A stretch of DNA of 7,411 bases from Bacteroidales bacterium UBA7009 (GTDB lineage: Bacteria > Bacteroidota > Bacteroidia > Bacteroidales > Paludibacteraceae): assembly GCA_002449665.1 (NCBI GenBank), contig DJXH01000060.1, forward strand, positions 1 to 7,411. The letters are read 5' to 3'. The position numbers and the translations under genes are program-made. Within the stretch, counting starts at the first letter, position 1. The number at the start of each line of letters is the position of its first letter. Under the pieces are notes generated by a model, which was not told where the DNA came from, made no database searches, and was given only the letters and a program-made list of their open reading frames with translations. Positions 1-7,175 of the stretch are shown in pieces.

Positions 1-2504
1 ACTACCTGCGCGACAATATGGCCACCTCGCCTCTTGACCTCGTACAGCGCGGACATAACTACGCTATTGTCGATGAGGTGGACTCCGTGCTGATAGACGA
101 TGCACGTACACCGCTTATCATTTCAGGTCCCGTCCCAAAAGGTGAAGACCAGATGTTTGACGAGTACAAACACCGCGTAGAACTGCTTGTGCGTACGCAG
201 ACAACGCTCACTACCAAACTCCTCGCCGAAGCCAAAGCCAAGATGCCGAGCGAGGATAAAAAGATCGCCGAAGAAGGCGAATTAGCACTCTTCCGCTCAT
301 ATAAAGGTATGCCCAAGTCGTCGGCACTGATAAAGTACTTGAGCGAACCCGGAGTGAAAGTAAGGCTGCAAAAGACAGAAGAGTTCTATATGCAAGAGAA
401 CGAGAAGAATATGCACCTTGCAACTGACGAACTGTATTTTGTCATTGATGAGAAAAATAAGTCTATCGAACTCACCGACAAGGGTATAGACACACTCACC
501 GGTAACACGGACGACCCCAATTTCTTCGTTCTGCCCGATGTGGGAACTGAGATAGCTGAGATAGAGCATCAAGCCGGTCTGACTGCCGAGGAGAAACAGC
601 AACGCAAGGACGATGTGCTGACCAACTACGCTATCAAGTCGGAACGAGTACATACCGTTCACCAACTGCTCAAAGCCTACACTCTCTTTGTCAGAGACGT
701 GGACTATATCATAGACGACAACCAAGTTAAGATAGTAGATGAGCAGACGGGACGTATTATGGAGGGTCGCCGTTGGTCGGACGGTCTGCACCAAGCCGTG
801 GAAGCCAAAGAGAACGTGAAAGTGGAGGGAGCAACGCAGACCTTTGCCACTATCACGCTGCAAAACTACTTCCGTATGTATAACAAACTTGCCGGTATGA
901 CGGGTACTGCCGAAACGGAAGCCGGCGAGTTTTGGAACATATACAAACTTGATGTTGTCGTTATCCCGACCAACAAACCTATCGCGCGTATAGATATGAA
1001 CGACCGTATCTACCGCACCAAGCGCGAGAAATATACGGCTGTCATACAGGAGATTGAGAACCTTATCAAGGCGGGGCGACCCGTGCTTGTCGGTACAACG
1101 AGCGTGGAGATAAGCGAACTGCTGAGCAAGATGCTTACTATGCGTAAGATTCCGCATAACGTGCTGAACGCCAAACTCCACCAAAAGGAGGCGGACATCG
1201 TGGCAGAAGCCGGCCGAAAGGGCGTGGTTACCATAGCCACCAATATGGCAGGTCGTGGTACGGATATCAAACTTACGCCGGAAGTGAAAGAGGCAGGCGG
1301 ACTTGCCATCATCGGTACGGAGCGGCACGAGAGCCGCCGTGTGGACAGACAGCTGCGCGGACGAAGCGGTCGTCAAGGCGACCCGGGCTCCAGTGTGTTC
1401 TTTATCTCGCTTGAAGACGACCTTATGCGTATGTTCGGCTCCGAACGTATAGCAAGGATAATGGACAAAGCCGGCTGGGCGGAAGGCGAGGCAATAGAAC
1501 ATTCGCTCATCTCGCGAAACGTGGAAACGGCGCAAAAGAAAGTAGAGGAAAACAACTTTGGTATTCGTAAACGCCTTATCGAGTACGATGACGTGATGAA
1601 CCAACAGCGTAACGTCATCTATGCCAAACGCCATCACGCCCTTATGGGTGAAAGAGTAGGTGTGGACATCACCAATATGATTTACGATACGGTTGAATCT
1701 ATGATTGCAGATGTTAAGCTGTCAGGCGACTACGAAACATTAGTGTATGAGGCTTTGCAGACCTTTGCCGTTGAACTGCCGTTCAGCGAAGAGGATTTCC
1801 GCTCAATGAAAGCCGAAAAACTTTCGGATATGTTTGCAGAAGCGGTGTTGGGGCATTTCAAGAGCCGTATGGACAAGATGATGCAGACCGCCGACCCCGT
1901 TATTCAGCGCGTATATGAAGAAAAAGGTTCTATGTATGAGAACATCCTCGTTCCCATCACAGACGGCAAGCGCGCTTATCAAATATCCGTCAATCTTAAG
2001 AAAGCCGCAGAGACCCACTGCAAGGAACTTGTCAAAGAGTTTGAGAAACGTATGGTGCTGTACGTCATAGACGACGAGTGGAAAGAGCATCTGCGCCGTC
2101 TTGACGACCTCAAGCAGTCGGTACAGAACGCAAGTTACGAGCAGAAAGACCCGCTCCTCATATATAAACTTGAGTCGTTCAATATCTTCAGTCAGATGCT
2201 TGACAGTTTCAACCGCCGCACTATTGCCATCCTCATGCGCGGACAGATATCGCAACAGCAGCCGCAGAACGTACAGCAGGCTATGGCTGAAAGGCGTATG
2301 GATATGAGCCGCTATCGCACGCAGAAAGATGTGGTACAGCGTGCGGCACAAGCAAGCGGACAGGCTGCTGCCGCCGGTCGAGACACCCGCGAGATGCAAC
2401 GCCCGGAACCTATCAGAGTGGAGAAAAAACCGCGTCCCAATGACCCTTGTCCTTGCGGTAGCGGAAAGAAATACAAGCAGTGCCACGGCAAGATGGAAGC
2501 ATAA
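1..2504 (+). CDS. secA: SecA, preprotein translocase ATPase (5' end outside the window)
   Basis: SecA is the ATPase motor that pushes unfolded preproteins through the SecYEG channel at the inner membrane. The first complete codon is base 3, giving YLRDNMATSP, which is internal to SecA, so the gene enters from the left. Residues below count from the ATG at base 18. Visible are the DEVD Walker B box (19-22), a long Bacteroidetes-type insertion (about 40-200), EQTGR (242-246), LAGMTGTAETEAGEF (291-305), GTTSVE (359-364), MAGRGTDI (410-417) and the helicase motif QLRGRSGRQGDPG (445-457). The C-terminus carries the zinc/SecB-binding tail CPCGSGKKYKQCHG, with Cys811, Cys813, Cys822 and His823. The Walker A P-loop and roughly a quarter of the usual ~1,100 residues lie upstream. 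The frame is intact. The stop is TAA, 3 nt before fmt, which suggests co-transcription. Confidence 0.98.
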   Translation, partial: YLRDNMATSPLDLVQRGHNYAIVDEVDSVLIDDARTPLIISGPVPKGEDQMFDEYKHRVELLVRTQTTLTTKLLAEAKAKMPSEDKKIAEEGELALFRSYKGMPKSSALIKYLSEPGVKVRLQKTEEFYMQENEKNMHLATDELYFVIDEKNKSIELTDKGIDTLTGNTDDPNFFVLPDVGTEIAEIEHQAGLTAEEKQQRKDDVLTNYAIKSERVHTVHQLLKAYTLFVRDVDYIIDDNQVKIVDEQTGRIMEGRRWSDGLHQAVEAKENVKVEGATQTFATITLQNYFRMYNKLAGMTGTAETEAGEFWNIYKLDVVVIPTNKPIARIDMNDRIYRTKREKYTAVIQEIENLIKAGRPVLVGTTSVEISELLSKMLTMRKIPHNVLNAKLHQKEADIVAEAGRKGVVTIATNMAGRGTDIKLTPEVKEAGGLAIIGTERHESRRVDRQLRGRSGRQGDPGSSVFFISLEDDLMRMFGSERIARIMDKAGWAEGEAIEHSLISRNVETAQKKVEENNFGIRKRLIEYDDVMNQQRNVIYAKRHHALMGERVGVDITNMIYDTVESMIADVKLSGDYETLVYEALQTFAVELPFSEEDFRSMKAEKLSDMFAEAVLGHFKSRMDKMMQTADPVIQRVYEEKGSMYENILVPITDGKRAYQISVNLKKAAETHCKELVKEFEKRMVLYVIDDEWKEHLRRLDDLKQSVQNASYEQKDPLLIYKLESFNIFSQMLDSFNRRTIAILMRGQISQQQPQNVQQAMAERRMDMSRYRTQKDVVQRAAQASGQAAAAGRDTREMQRPEPIRVEKKPRPNDPCPCGSGKKYKQCHGKMEA

Positions 2505-2507
2505 ACG

Positions 2508-3431
2508 ATGAGCAAGAAGGATATACGTATAGTATATATGGGTACGCCGGAGTTTGCCGTGGCAGGTCTGCGCGCACTCGTGGAGGGCGGCTATAATGTT
2601 GTAGTCGTGGTAACAATGCCCGACAAACCCGCCGGACGCGGACATAAGGTGCAGTACTCCGAAGTAAAGCAGTATGCCTTGCAGGCGGGTCTGCCGCTTA
2701 TGCAGCCCGAGAGGCTTAAAGACCCTGCTTTCATAGACGAACTGCGCTCTTATAAGGCTGACTTGCAGATTGTAACCGCTTTTCGTATGCTGCCTGACAT
2801 TGTATGGGAGATGCCGAGGCTCGGTACTATCAATCTTCACGCATCCCTGCTGCCGCAGTATCGCGGTGCCGCACCTATTAACCGCGCTATAATGAACGGA
2901 GAGAAAGAGACGGGCGTTACCACCTTTATGCTTCGCCACGATATAGATACCGGCGATATGATTATTCAAGAAAAGATTGTCATAGGCGAAGACGAAGATG
3001 CAGGTTCCTTGCACGACCGTCTTATGTCGCTTGGCGTGGAAGTAGTGCTGCGTACTGTGGATATGATAATCGACTGTGATGATAAGGGTTTGCCTCTGCC
3101 TGCCGTTCCGCAGCCGCAGTCAGACCTGCTCAAGCCCGCACCGAAGATATTTAAGGAAGACTGCAAGATAGATTTCTCCCGCTCCGCAACAGAGATACGC
3201 AATCACGTTCGCGGACTCAGTCCGTACCCCGCTGCGTGGTGCGAACTTGATATAGACGGCTTGCACTTTGAACAAGTCAAAGTGTTCCGCGTAGAGACGG
3301 GAGAGAGAAAAGATGGTATTGTTATCCCTTGCTCCGATGGCTGTGTGTCTGTTATGGAACTGCAACCGGCAGGCAAAAAGCGTATGGATGCCAAGAGTTT
3401 TATCAACGGACTGAAAAACAAACAAGTCTAA
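2508..3431 (+). CDS. fmt: Methionyl-tRNA formyltransferase
   Basis: Fmt transfers the formyl group of 10-formyl-tetrahydrofolate to Met-tRNA(fMet) in the cytosol, making the initiator tRNA for translation. The 307-residue length is normal. The N-terminal Rossmann-like domain starts with IVYMGTPEFA (8-17) and contains AGRG (42-45). The family signature INLHASLLPQYRGAAP (108-123) holds catalytic Asn109 and His111, and HDIDTGDM (144-151) supplies catalytic Asp147, 36 residues after the His as in E. coli Fmt. The C-terminal tRNA-binding domain begins near residue 205 and includes IRNHVRGLSPYPAAW. The ATG at 2508 follows the secA stop by 3 nt and leads directly into the conserved N-terminus; no strong ribosome binding site is present, as is usual in this phylum. 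The gene is intact and unremarkable. It sits between secA and an HD-domain gene, probably in one transcript. Confidence 0.97.
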   Translation: MSKKDIRIVYMGTPEFAVAGLRALVEGGYNVVVVVTMPDKPAGRGHKVQYSEVKQYALQAGLPLMQPERLKDPAFIDELRSYKADLQIVTAFRMLPDIVWEMPRLGTINLHASLLPQYRGAAPINRAIMNGEKETGVTTFMLRHDIDTGDMIIQEKIVIGEDEDAGSLHDRLMSLGVEVVLRTVDMIIDCDDKGLPLPAVPQPQSDLLKPAPKIFKEDCKIDFSRSATEIRNHVRGLSPYPAAWCELDIDGLHFEQVKVFRVETGERKDGIVIPCSDGCVSVMELQPAGKKRMDAKSFINGLKNKQV

Positions 3432-3445
3432 TATCTGTAATCATC

Positions 3446-3991
3446 GTGAACCCGATAGATATAATCGACAAATACTACGGAGGGCAGCCGGAACTTCGTG
3501 ACGTGTTGCTCACGCATAGCCATCAGGTGGCCCAGAGAGCGTTACACGTAGTGGATATGCACCCTGAATGGGGGGTGGATAGGAACTTTGTCTATGAAGC
3601 GGCTATGCTCCACGATATAGGAATAATCTTCTGTGATGCCAAACTCATTTATTGTTTTGGTACTCACCGCTATATAGAGCACGGTTATCTCGGTGCCGAA
3701 CTGCTGCGTAGTGAGAATCTGCCACGTCACGCTCTTGTGGCAGAACGCCATACAGGTACGGGGATTACCCTTGACCAAGTGCTGCGCGACGACCTGCCTA
3801 TGCCCGAGCGCAACTACTGCCCCGAGTCGCTTGAAGAAAAAATTATCTGCTATGCCGATAAGTTCTACTCCAAGACCCACCTTAATCAGGAAATACCCGC
3901 TGCCAAAGTGCGTGAGAAAATTTGGCGTTATGGTCACGATGCCGTCCTGCGTTGGGACGAACTTGTCAAACTGATGGGTGAAGACCTGTAG
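3446..3991 (+). CDS. HD-domain phosphohydrolase of the HDIG type, Bacteroidetes family
   Basis: This is a 181-residue soluble protein with an HD metal-dependent phosphohydrolase fold. The metal-binding pattern is visible: His24/His26 in LLTHSHQVAQRAL, the HD doublet His56-Asp57 in AAMLHDIGI, further histidines at 79, 95 and 102 (ERHTG), and Asp138 in CYADKFYSK. It resembles the single-domain HD proteins often annotated as HDIG proteins in Bacteroides, whose substrate is not known to me; nucleotide or phosphoester hydrolysis is an inference from the fold. No ATG lies near the conserved N-terminus. The GTG at 3446 gives (V/M)NPIDIIDKYYGG, matching where related proteins begin, and lies 14 nt after the fmt stop. 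An upstream ATG in the same frame at 3329 would overlap the fmt 3' end and is unlikely. The tight spacing suggests it is the last gene of a secA-fmt-HD transcript. Confidence 0.88.
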   Translation: MNPIDIIDKYYGGQPELRDVLLTHSHQVAQRALHVVDMHPEWGVDRNFVYEAAMLHDIGIIFCDAKLIYCFGTHRYIEHGYLGAELLRSENLPRHALVAERHTGTGITLDQVLRDDLPMPERNYCPESLEEKIICYADKFYSKTHLNQEIPAAKVREKIWRYGHDAVLRWDELVKLMGEDL

Positions 3992-4031
3992 AGAAGTCGC
4001 GACCGAATATATACGACTGATTATAAACAAC

Positions 4032-4061
4032 AATCGGGCAACCTTTGCGGGCTGCCCGATT
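4032..4061. terminator. Bidirectional intrinsic terminator between convergent genes
   Basis: AATCGGGCA (4032-4040) pairs perfectly with TGCCCGATT (4053-4061), a 9-bp stem with a 12-nt loop. On the plus strand it is followed by TTTG, and on the minus strand by GTTGTTTAT. It lies 40 nt after the HD-domain gene and 20 nt after the stop of the opposing EF-G paralogue, so it probably serves both. The U-tracts are short, so its strength is uncertain. Confidence 0.85.
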
Positions 4062-4081
4062 TTGTATAATAAAGACTTTGC

Positions 4082-6244
4082 TTATTCGTCTTCCTTTTGA
4101 CTTTCAGCGTATGCCTTAACGAGTTTGTCTTGTACATCTCCGGGTACGAGTTCATAACTCTTGAAGTGCATAGTGAAGGTAGCGCGACCGCCGGTGAGCG
4201 ATGAAAGAGTGGTGGAGTAACTCGACATCTCTGCAAGCGGAACGAGGGCTTTGAGGCGTGTGAAGTTCTTCTCTGCCTCCATACCGAGTACCATACCGCG
4301 ACGACCGTTGATGTCAGACATAACGTCACCCATCATATCGCTCGGAACGAGCACCTCTACTTCATATATAGGCTCCAGCACCTTCGGGTTGGCGTTGCGG
4401 AATGCCTCTGCAAAGGCGTTACGACCTGCCAAGCGGAAAGAAATTTCGTTACTGTCAACAGGGTGCATCTTACCGTCGTAAATAATCACGCGCACGTCGC
4501 GGGCATACGAACCGGTAAGCGGACCTTGCTCAATGCGGTCCATCAAGCCTTTGAGGATAGCGGGGATAAAGCGTGCATCAATGGCACCACCCACGATGGA
4601 GTTGATAAGCACGAGTTTGCCGCCCCACTCAAGTGGTATTTCCTGCGTGTCTTTTACGCTGATACGATATTCTTGGTTGCCGAATTTATATACTTCCTTC
4701 ACCGGCTCACCCTCTACATAAGGCTCTACAATAAGGTGTACCTCACCGAACTGACCTGAACCGCCTGACTGTTTCTTGTGTCTATAGTCGGCGCGTGCAG
4801 CCTTGGTGATAGTCTCGCGGTACGGAATCTTCGGCTCGTCATACTCTACCATCATCTTGTCGTTGTTCTCAAGACGCCATTTGAGAGTACGCAGGTGGAA
4901 CTCGCCCTGACCGCTTACTATCGTCTGTTTCAGTTCTTTTGACTGCTCTATGAGCCATGTCGGGTCCTCTTCATGCATACGGGTGAGCAGAGCAGACAGT
5001 TTCTCTGAATCAGCCTCGTTCTGCGGACGGATAGCACGGCGATACTTAGGTTCGGGGTATGAGATAGCGGGGTAGGTGTTGTCGCACTCCTTGGCGTTGA
5101 GCGTGTTGCCAGTGCGGGTGTCTTTGAGTTTAACGGTAGCGGCAATGTCGCCTGCTGCCACTTCGTCCACCGGCACGCGAATCGAACCGTCCACTGCATA
5201 GAGTTGTGAGATACGCTCCTTGCTGCCGCGATCTATGTTTACAAGGTCGTCTGCACCATGTACGGTACCCTGCATTACCTTGAAGTAGTTTACCTCGCCT
5301 ATGTGAGGCTCAACGGATGTCTTGAAGATGAACATAGATGTGGGAGCCGATGCATCGGGAGCAACCTCTTTGCCGTCTGTTGTAACGGGCTTCGGAGCAT
5401 CTGCTACAGAGGGAGCCATCTCGCCGAGGAACTCCATAAGACGGCGTGCACCCATATCTTTTCCGCCGCAAGCGCAAAGAACGGGATATACGCCTGCCTC
5501 GGCAAATACAGCCTTTAAGCCGCGGATGGTCTCCTCTTCGGTAAGAGTACCTTCTTCAAAGAATTTCTCCATCAGAGCCTCGTCAGCCTCTGCTGCCATC
5601 TCGTGGAGTTGACCAAGCAGTTCTTCCACCTTGCCTTGCTCTTCGGCGGGGATGTCCTTGAGTTCGGGAGCACCTCCTTCGGCTTTCCATACGAGCATCT
5701 TGCCCTTCAGCACGTCAATCACGCTGTTAAAGCCGCCGCCTGCGTTTACCGGATATTGTACGAGTACCACCTTGTTGCCGAAATTGTCTTTCAAACCCTC
5801 TACGGCGCGGTCAAAATTGGCATTCTCGTGGTCGCATTTGTTCACTACGAATACAACGGGTTTCTTCGCGTTCTCTGCAAGACGGAAATTGTTCTGCGTA
5901 CCTACCTCTACGCCGCCGTTGGCAGTGAGGGTGATAACGGCCGTGTCAACTACGTGAAGAGCGGTAACAGTACCGCCGCAGAAATCGTCAGAACCCGCAC
6001 AGTCTATTATGTTCAGTTTCTTGCCTGCGAACTCGATGTTACATACTGTGGAGAAGACGGAGTAGCCATACTCTTTCTCTACCGGAAAATAGTCGCATAC
6101 CGTAGATTGTGCCTCTACCGTACCACGGCGTTTGATAACGCCGCTTTCAAAGAGCATCGACTCCATCAGTGTGGTCTTTCCCGAACCGCTACCTCCCATA
6201 AGAGCAATGTTCTTAATCTCATTTGCTTGATAAACTTTTGCCAT
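4082..6244 (-). CDS. fusA2: EF-G paralogue (EF-G2/FusA2 type) with altered GTPase motifs
   Basis: This 720-residue protein has the five-domain layout of elongation factor G, which moves tRNAs and mRNA through the ribosome. The P-loop is GGSGSGKTT (17-25) rather than GHxDxGKTT. Switch I reads DYFPVEKEYGYSV (51-63), where canonical EF-G has RGIT(I). Switch II reads DCAGSDDF (81-88) instead of DTPGHVDF, so the Pro and the catalytic His are absent. NKCD (135-138) is intact. Domain II starts near 303, domain III near 395, domain IV near 475 with SGGSGQFGEV (493-502) and a tip loop HPVDSNE retaining His594, and domain V near 622 with GRRGMVLGM. In Bacteroides thetaiotaomicron the paralogue EF-G2 is reported to work without GTPase activity and to be induced by the regulator Cur under carbon limitation; equivalence here is inferred from the motifs. 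The ATG at 6244 is the first codon consistent with the family. It is the only gene in its unit. Confidence 0.93.
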   Translation of the reverse strand: MAKVYQANEIKNIALMGGSGSGKTTLMESMLFESGVIKRRGTVEAQSTVCDYFPVEKEYGYSVFSTVCNIEFAGKKLNIIDCAGSDDFCGGTVTALHVVDTAVITLTANGGVEVGTQNNFRLAENAKKPVVFVVNKCDHENANFDRAVEGLKDNFGNKVVLVQYPVNAGGGFNSVIDVLKGKMLVWKAEGGAPELKDIPAEEQGKVEELLGQLHEMAAEADEALMEKFFEEGTLTEEETIRGLKAVFAEAGVYPVLCACGGKDMGARRLMEFLGEMAPSVADAPKPVTTDGKEVAPDASAPTSMFIFKTSVEPHIGEVNYFKVMQGTVHGADDLVNIDRGSKERISQLYAVDGSIRVPVDEVAAGDIAATVKLKDTRTGNTLNAKECDNTYPAISYPEPKYRRAIRPQNEADSEKLSALLTRMHEEDPTWLIEQSKELKQTIVSGQGEFHLRTLKWRLENNDKMMVEYDEPKIPYRETITKAARADYRHKKQSGGSGQFGEVHLIVEPYVEGEPVKEVYKFGNQEYRISVKDTQEIPLEWGGKLVLINSIVGGAIDARFIPAILKGLMDRIEQGPLTGSYARDVRVIIYDGKMHPVDSNEISFRLAGRNAFAEAFRNANPKVLEPIYEVEVLVPSDMMGDVMSDINGRRGMVLGMEAEKNFTRLKALVPLAEMSSYSTTLSSLTGGRATFTMHFKSYELVPGDVQDKLVKAYAESQKEDE

Positions 6245-6328
6245 AAAAATAATGTGGATTTATGTAATTATTTTGTTCTTTCTTTTGCTTGCTGACAGTT
6301 ATCAGTTTGCTATGCAACTAATAGCCCG

Positions 6329-6360
6329 CAAAGATACGTATATTTATCAATATGTGCAAA
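6329..6360 (-). promoter_or_regulatory. Bacteroidetes sigma-ABfr-type promoter for the EF-G paralogue
   Basis: On the minus strand TTTG (bases 6360-6357) is followed after exactly 20 nt by TATCTTTG (6336-6329). This matches the Bacteroidetes -33/-7 consensus TTTG-N19-21-TAnnTTTG in full. Transcription would start near 6322-6324, leaving a leader of about 78 nt before the ATG at 6244. The leader is AT-rich and has no clear Shine-Dalgarno sequence or stable hairpin. Confidence 0.85.
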
Positions 6361-6382
6361 AATTCAATCAATTTTTGTGATT

Positions 6383-6411
6383 TTGACAGCGCATAATGTA
6401 TAATTTGTCAA
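6383..6411. promoter_or_regulatory. Inverted repeat upstream of the EF-G promoter, possible operator
   Basis: TTGACA (6383-6388) and TGTCAA (6406-6411) form a perfect 6-bp inverted repeat with a 17-nt AT-rich spacer. Its centre lies about 75 nt upstream of the predicted start of the minus-strand EF-G transcript, a distance at which an activator could act. The repeat is short and could be chance; no regulator can be named from the sequence. Confidence 0.25.
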
Positions 6412-6546
6412 TGCATAACATTGCCTAACCATCATAAAACAATCTACAGCCGCCAGTGTCTGATGCCCTCCGAGGTCGCAGCACTGGAGCGTCTCGCCGC
6501 TGCCACCGGCATCGACACCCGCGGCGGCTGGGAAGGCAAAGCCTAA
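6397..6546 (+). other. GC-rich island with short open frame, unidentified (gene remnant, microprotein or structured RNA)
   Basis: Bases 6445-6543 contain 69 G or C in 99, while the flanks are strongly AT-rich. One plus-strand frame is open from 6397 to a TAA at 6544-6546. From the ATG at 6463 it encodes 27 residues including MPSEVAALERLAAATG and ending GGWEGKA; upstream in frame it reads HHKTIYSRQCL. This looks like the C-terminal end of a protein, but I do not recognise the family. The same DNA can fold: CGCCGC (6495-6500) with GCGGCG (6521-6526), TGCC (6501-6504) with GGCA (6508-6511), and CCAGTG (6453-6458) with CACTGG (6482-6487). A strong terminator follows 38 nt later. A poor promoter match lies upstream (TTTG 6374-6377; TATAATTTG 6399-6407, one base too long). 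A gene fragment left by deletion seems the likeliest reading, with low certainty. Confidence 0.35.
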
Positions 6547-6550
6547 AGAC

Positions 6551-6564
6551 AAGTAACAAGTAAC
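6551..6564 (+). repeat. Short tandem repeat AAGTAAC x2
   Basis: AAGTAAC occurs twice in a row, followed by the related TAAGTAC. It lies in the AT-rich linker between the GC-rich island and the terminator. It may be simple slippage; no function is evident. Confidence 0.5.
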
Positions 6565-6576
6565 TAAGTACTAATT

Positions 6577-6611
6577 ACATAAAAGCGTCCTTCGGGACGT
6601 TTTTTTTATGT
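6577..6611. terminator. Strong intrinsic terminator, usable in both directions
   Basis: CGTCC (6586-6590) and GGACG (6595-6599) form a GC-rich stem capped by the very stable TTCG tetraloop, with a G-T wobble at its base. On the plus strand eight T residues follow (6600-6607). The outer bases ACATAAAA (6577-6584) and TTTTATGT (6604-6611) extend the stem and supply a shorter T-run for the minus strand. It ends any transcript that crosses the GC-rich island, and it insulates that stretch from the promoter at 6641. Confidence 0.9.
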
Positions 6612-6640
6612 AAAACCTTACATAATTCAAAAAAAAGCAG

Positions 6641-6648
6641 TAACTTTG
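6641..6648 (+). promoter_or_regulatory. Bacteroidetes -7 box driving the decayed kinase-like gene
   Basis: TAACTTTG matches TAnnTTTG perfectly and is followed by C, as is common in this phylum. The expected -33 TTTG is degenerate (CTTA around 6617-6620). Transcription would begin near 6655, 17 nt before the ATG at 6672. The -7 box lies inside an inverted repeat, AACTTT (6642-6647) with AAAGTT (6655-6660), and partly overlaps a second, TTTGCA (6645-6650) with TGCAAA (6660-6665). Confidence 0.6.
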
Positions 6649-6671
6649 CAGCCGAAAGTTGCAAAACGTGT

Positions 6672-7175
6672 ATGACCAATACCGATTTTTGGAAACATAT
6701 AGAACGATTATCGTCCAAGGGTACGATGCCCGCGGGCTTAAACAACTGGAACAAATACGTCGTTTGAACGCAGTGAAATAAGAATATGCAGAACAATTCA
6801 TCTCAGGGTGGCTTGTTTATCAACGATTTTCACCGCTCGAACAGCATGGCTGCGCAGCGGGAGGTAGCAATCATGTCATTGCATCCTTACTCGCGGGAGC
6901 AGGTATTGACCCAAGTAGCCTCTCTGCGCCGGAAGGCAGTTTCCAAAGAGAGCGCGAATGCGCAGAGACGCAGGCAAACCGTATAGAACAGTGGGCAAAA
7001 TTGGACTTATACCACGCCGGAGATTTATCTGAGCGACTTGCACGACGAGAACGTAATCAAGTCCGTTAACGGAAATGTGTTTGTGATTGACTGCGACATC
7101 CGTATCAACACGCCCGAACTCAAACTTGGTGGTATCCGCCATCTAACAACAAATATAGAATTTGTAACAGAATAA
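6672..7175 (+). pseudogene. Decayed Bacteroidetes kinase-like gene (polyvalent-protein-kinase/APH-like), frameshifted and internally deleted
   Basis: Three blocks in two frames reassemble one protein. Block 1 (6672-6764) starts with ATG and reads MTNTDFWKHIERL then AGLNNWNKYVV before TGA. Block 2 (6782-7000, +2 frame) reads EYAEQFISGW, GGSNHVIASLLAGAGIDP and RIEQWAK. Block 3 (6999-7175, back in the first frame) reads NWTYTTPEIYLSDLHDENVI, then VFVIDCDIRINTPEL, ending at TAA 7173. DLHDEN fits the kinase/APH catalytic loop (D-L-H-x-x-N) and VIDCD the metal-binding aspartate site. From memory, intact Bacteroidetes relatives run about 250-290 residues with block 1, 2 and 3 sequences in this order and an ATP-binding lobe between blocks 2 and 3. 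That lobe is absent here, with the join near 6998-7001. Two extra bases (in the T run near 6763-6765 and in 6776-6783) would explain the first shift. The product cannot be an active kinase. The family assignment is moderate; the decay is clear. Confidence 0.75.

Noticed and set aside
297..1637. Long open frame on the minus strand (446 codons) opposite secA
   Set aside because: It lies wholly antisense to a confidently identified secA, has no family-like motifs, and is rich in Cys, His and Val runs typical of a shadow frame. The same holds for the 403-codon minus-strand frame at 1803-3014.
3995..4018. Hairpin AGTCG/CGACT and the palindrome GTCGCGAC after the HD gene
   Set aside because: Five pairs around a 14-nt loop are weak, and the adjacent 9-bp terminator explains the region better.
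5603..6295. Plus-strand open frame of 230 codons opposite the EF-G paralogue
   Set aside because: It is antisense to the GTPase domain, has no recognisable motifs, and runs across the EF-G start and leader. It is a shadow frame.
6668..6781. GTG-started frame (VYDQYRFLETYRT...) overlapping the start of the decayed gene
   Set aside because: It looks protein-like and shares its frame with block 2, but the ATG frame at 6672 gives the sequence I associate with the N-terminus of the family and starts right after the promoter. Not fully excluded.
6786..6986. 66-codon ATG frame inside the decayed kinase-like gene
   Set aside because: The overlapping +2 frame gives family-like sequence (EYAEQFISGW, NHVIASLLAGAGIDP, RIEQWAK), whereas this frame gives basic low-information sequence. 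It is a shadow of the pseudogene.
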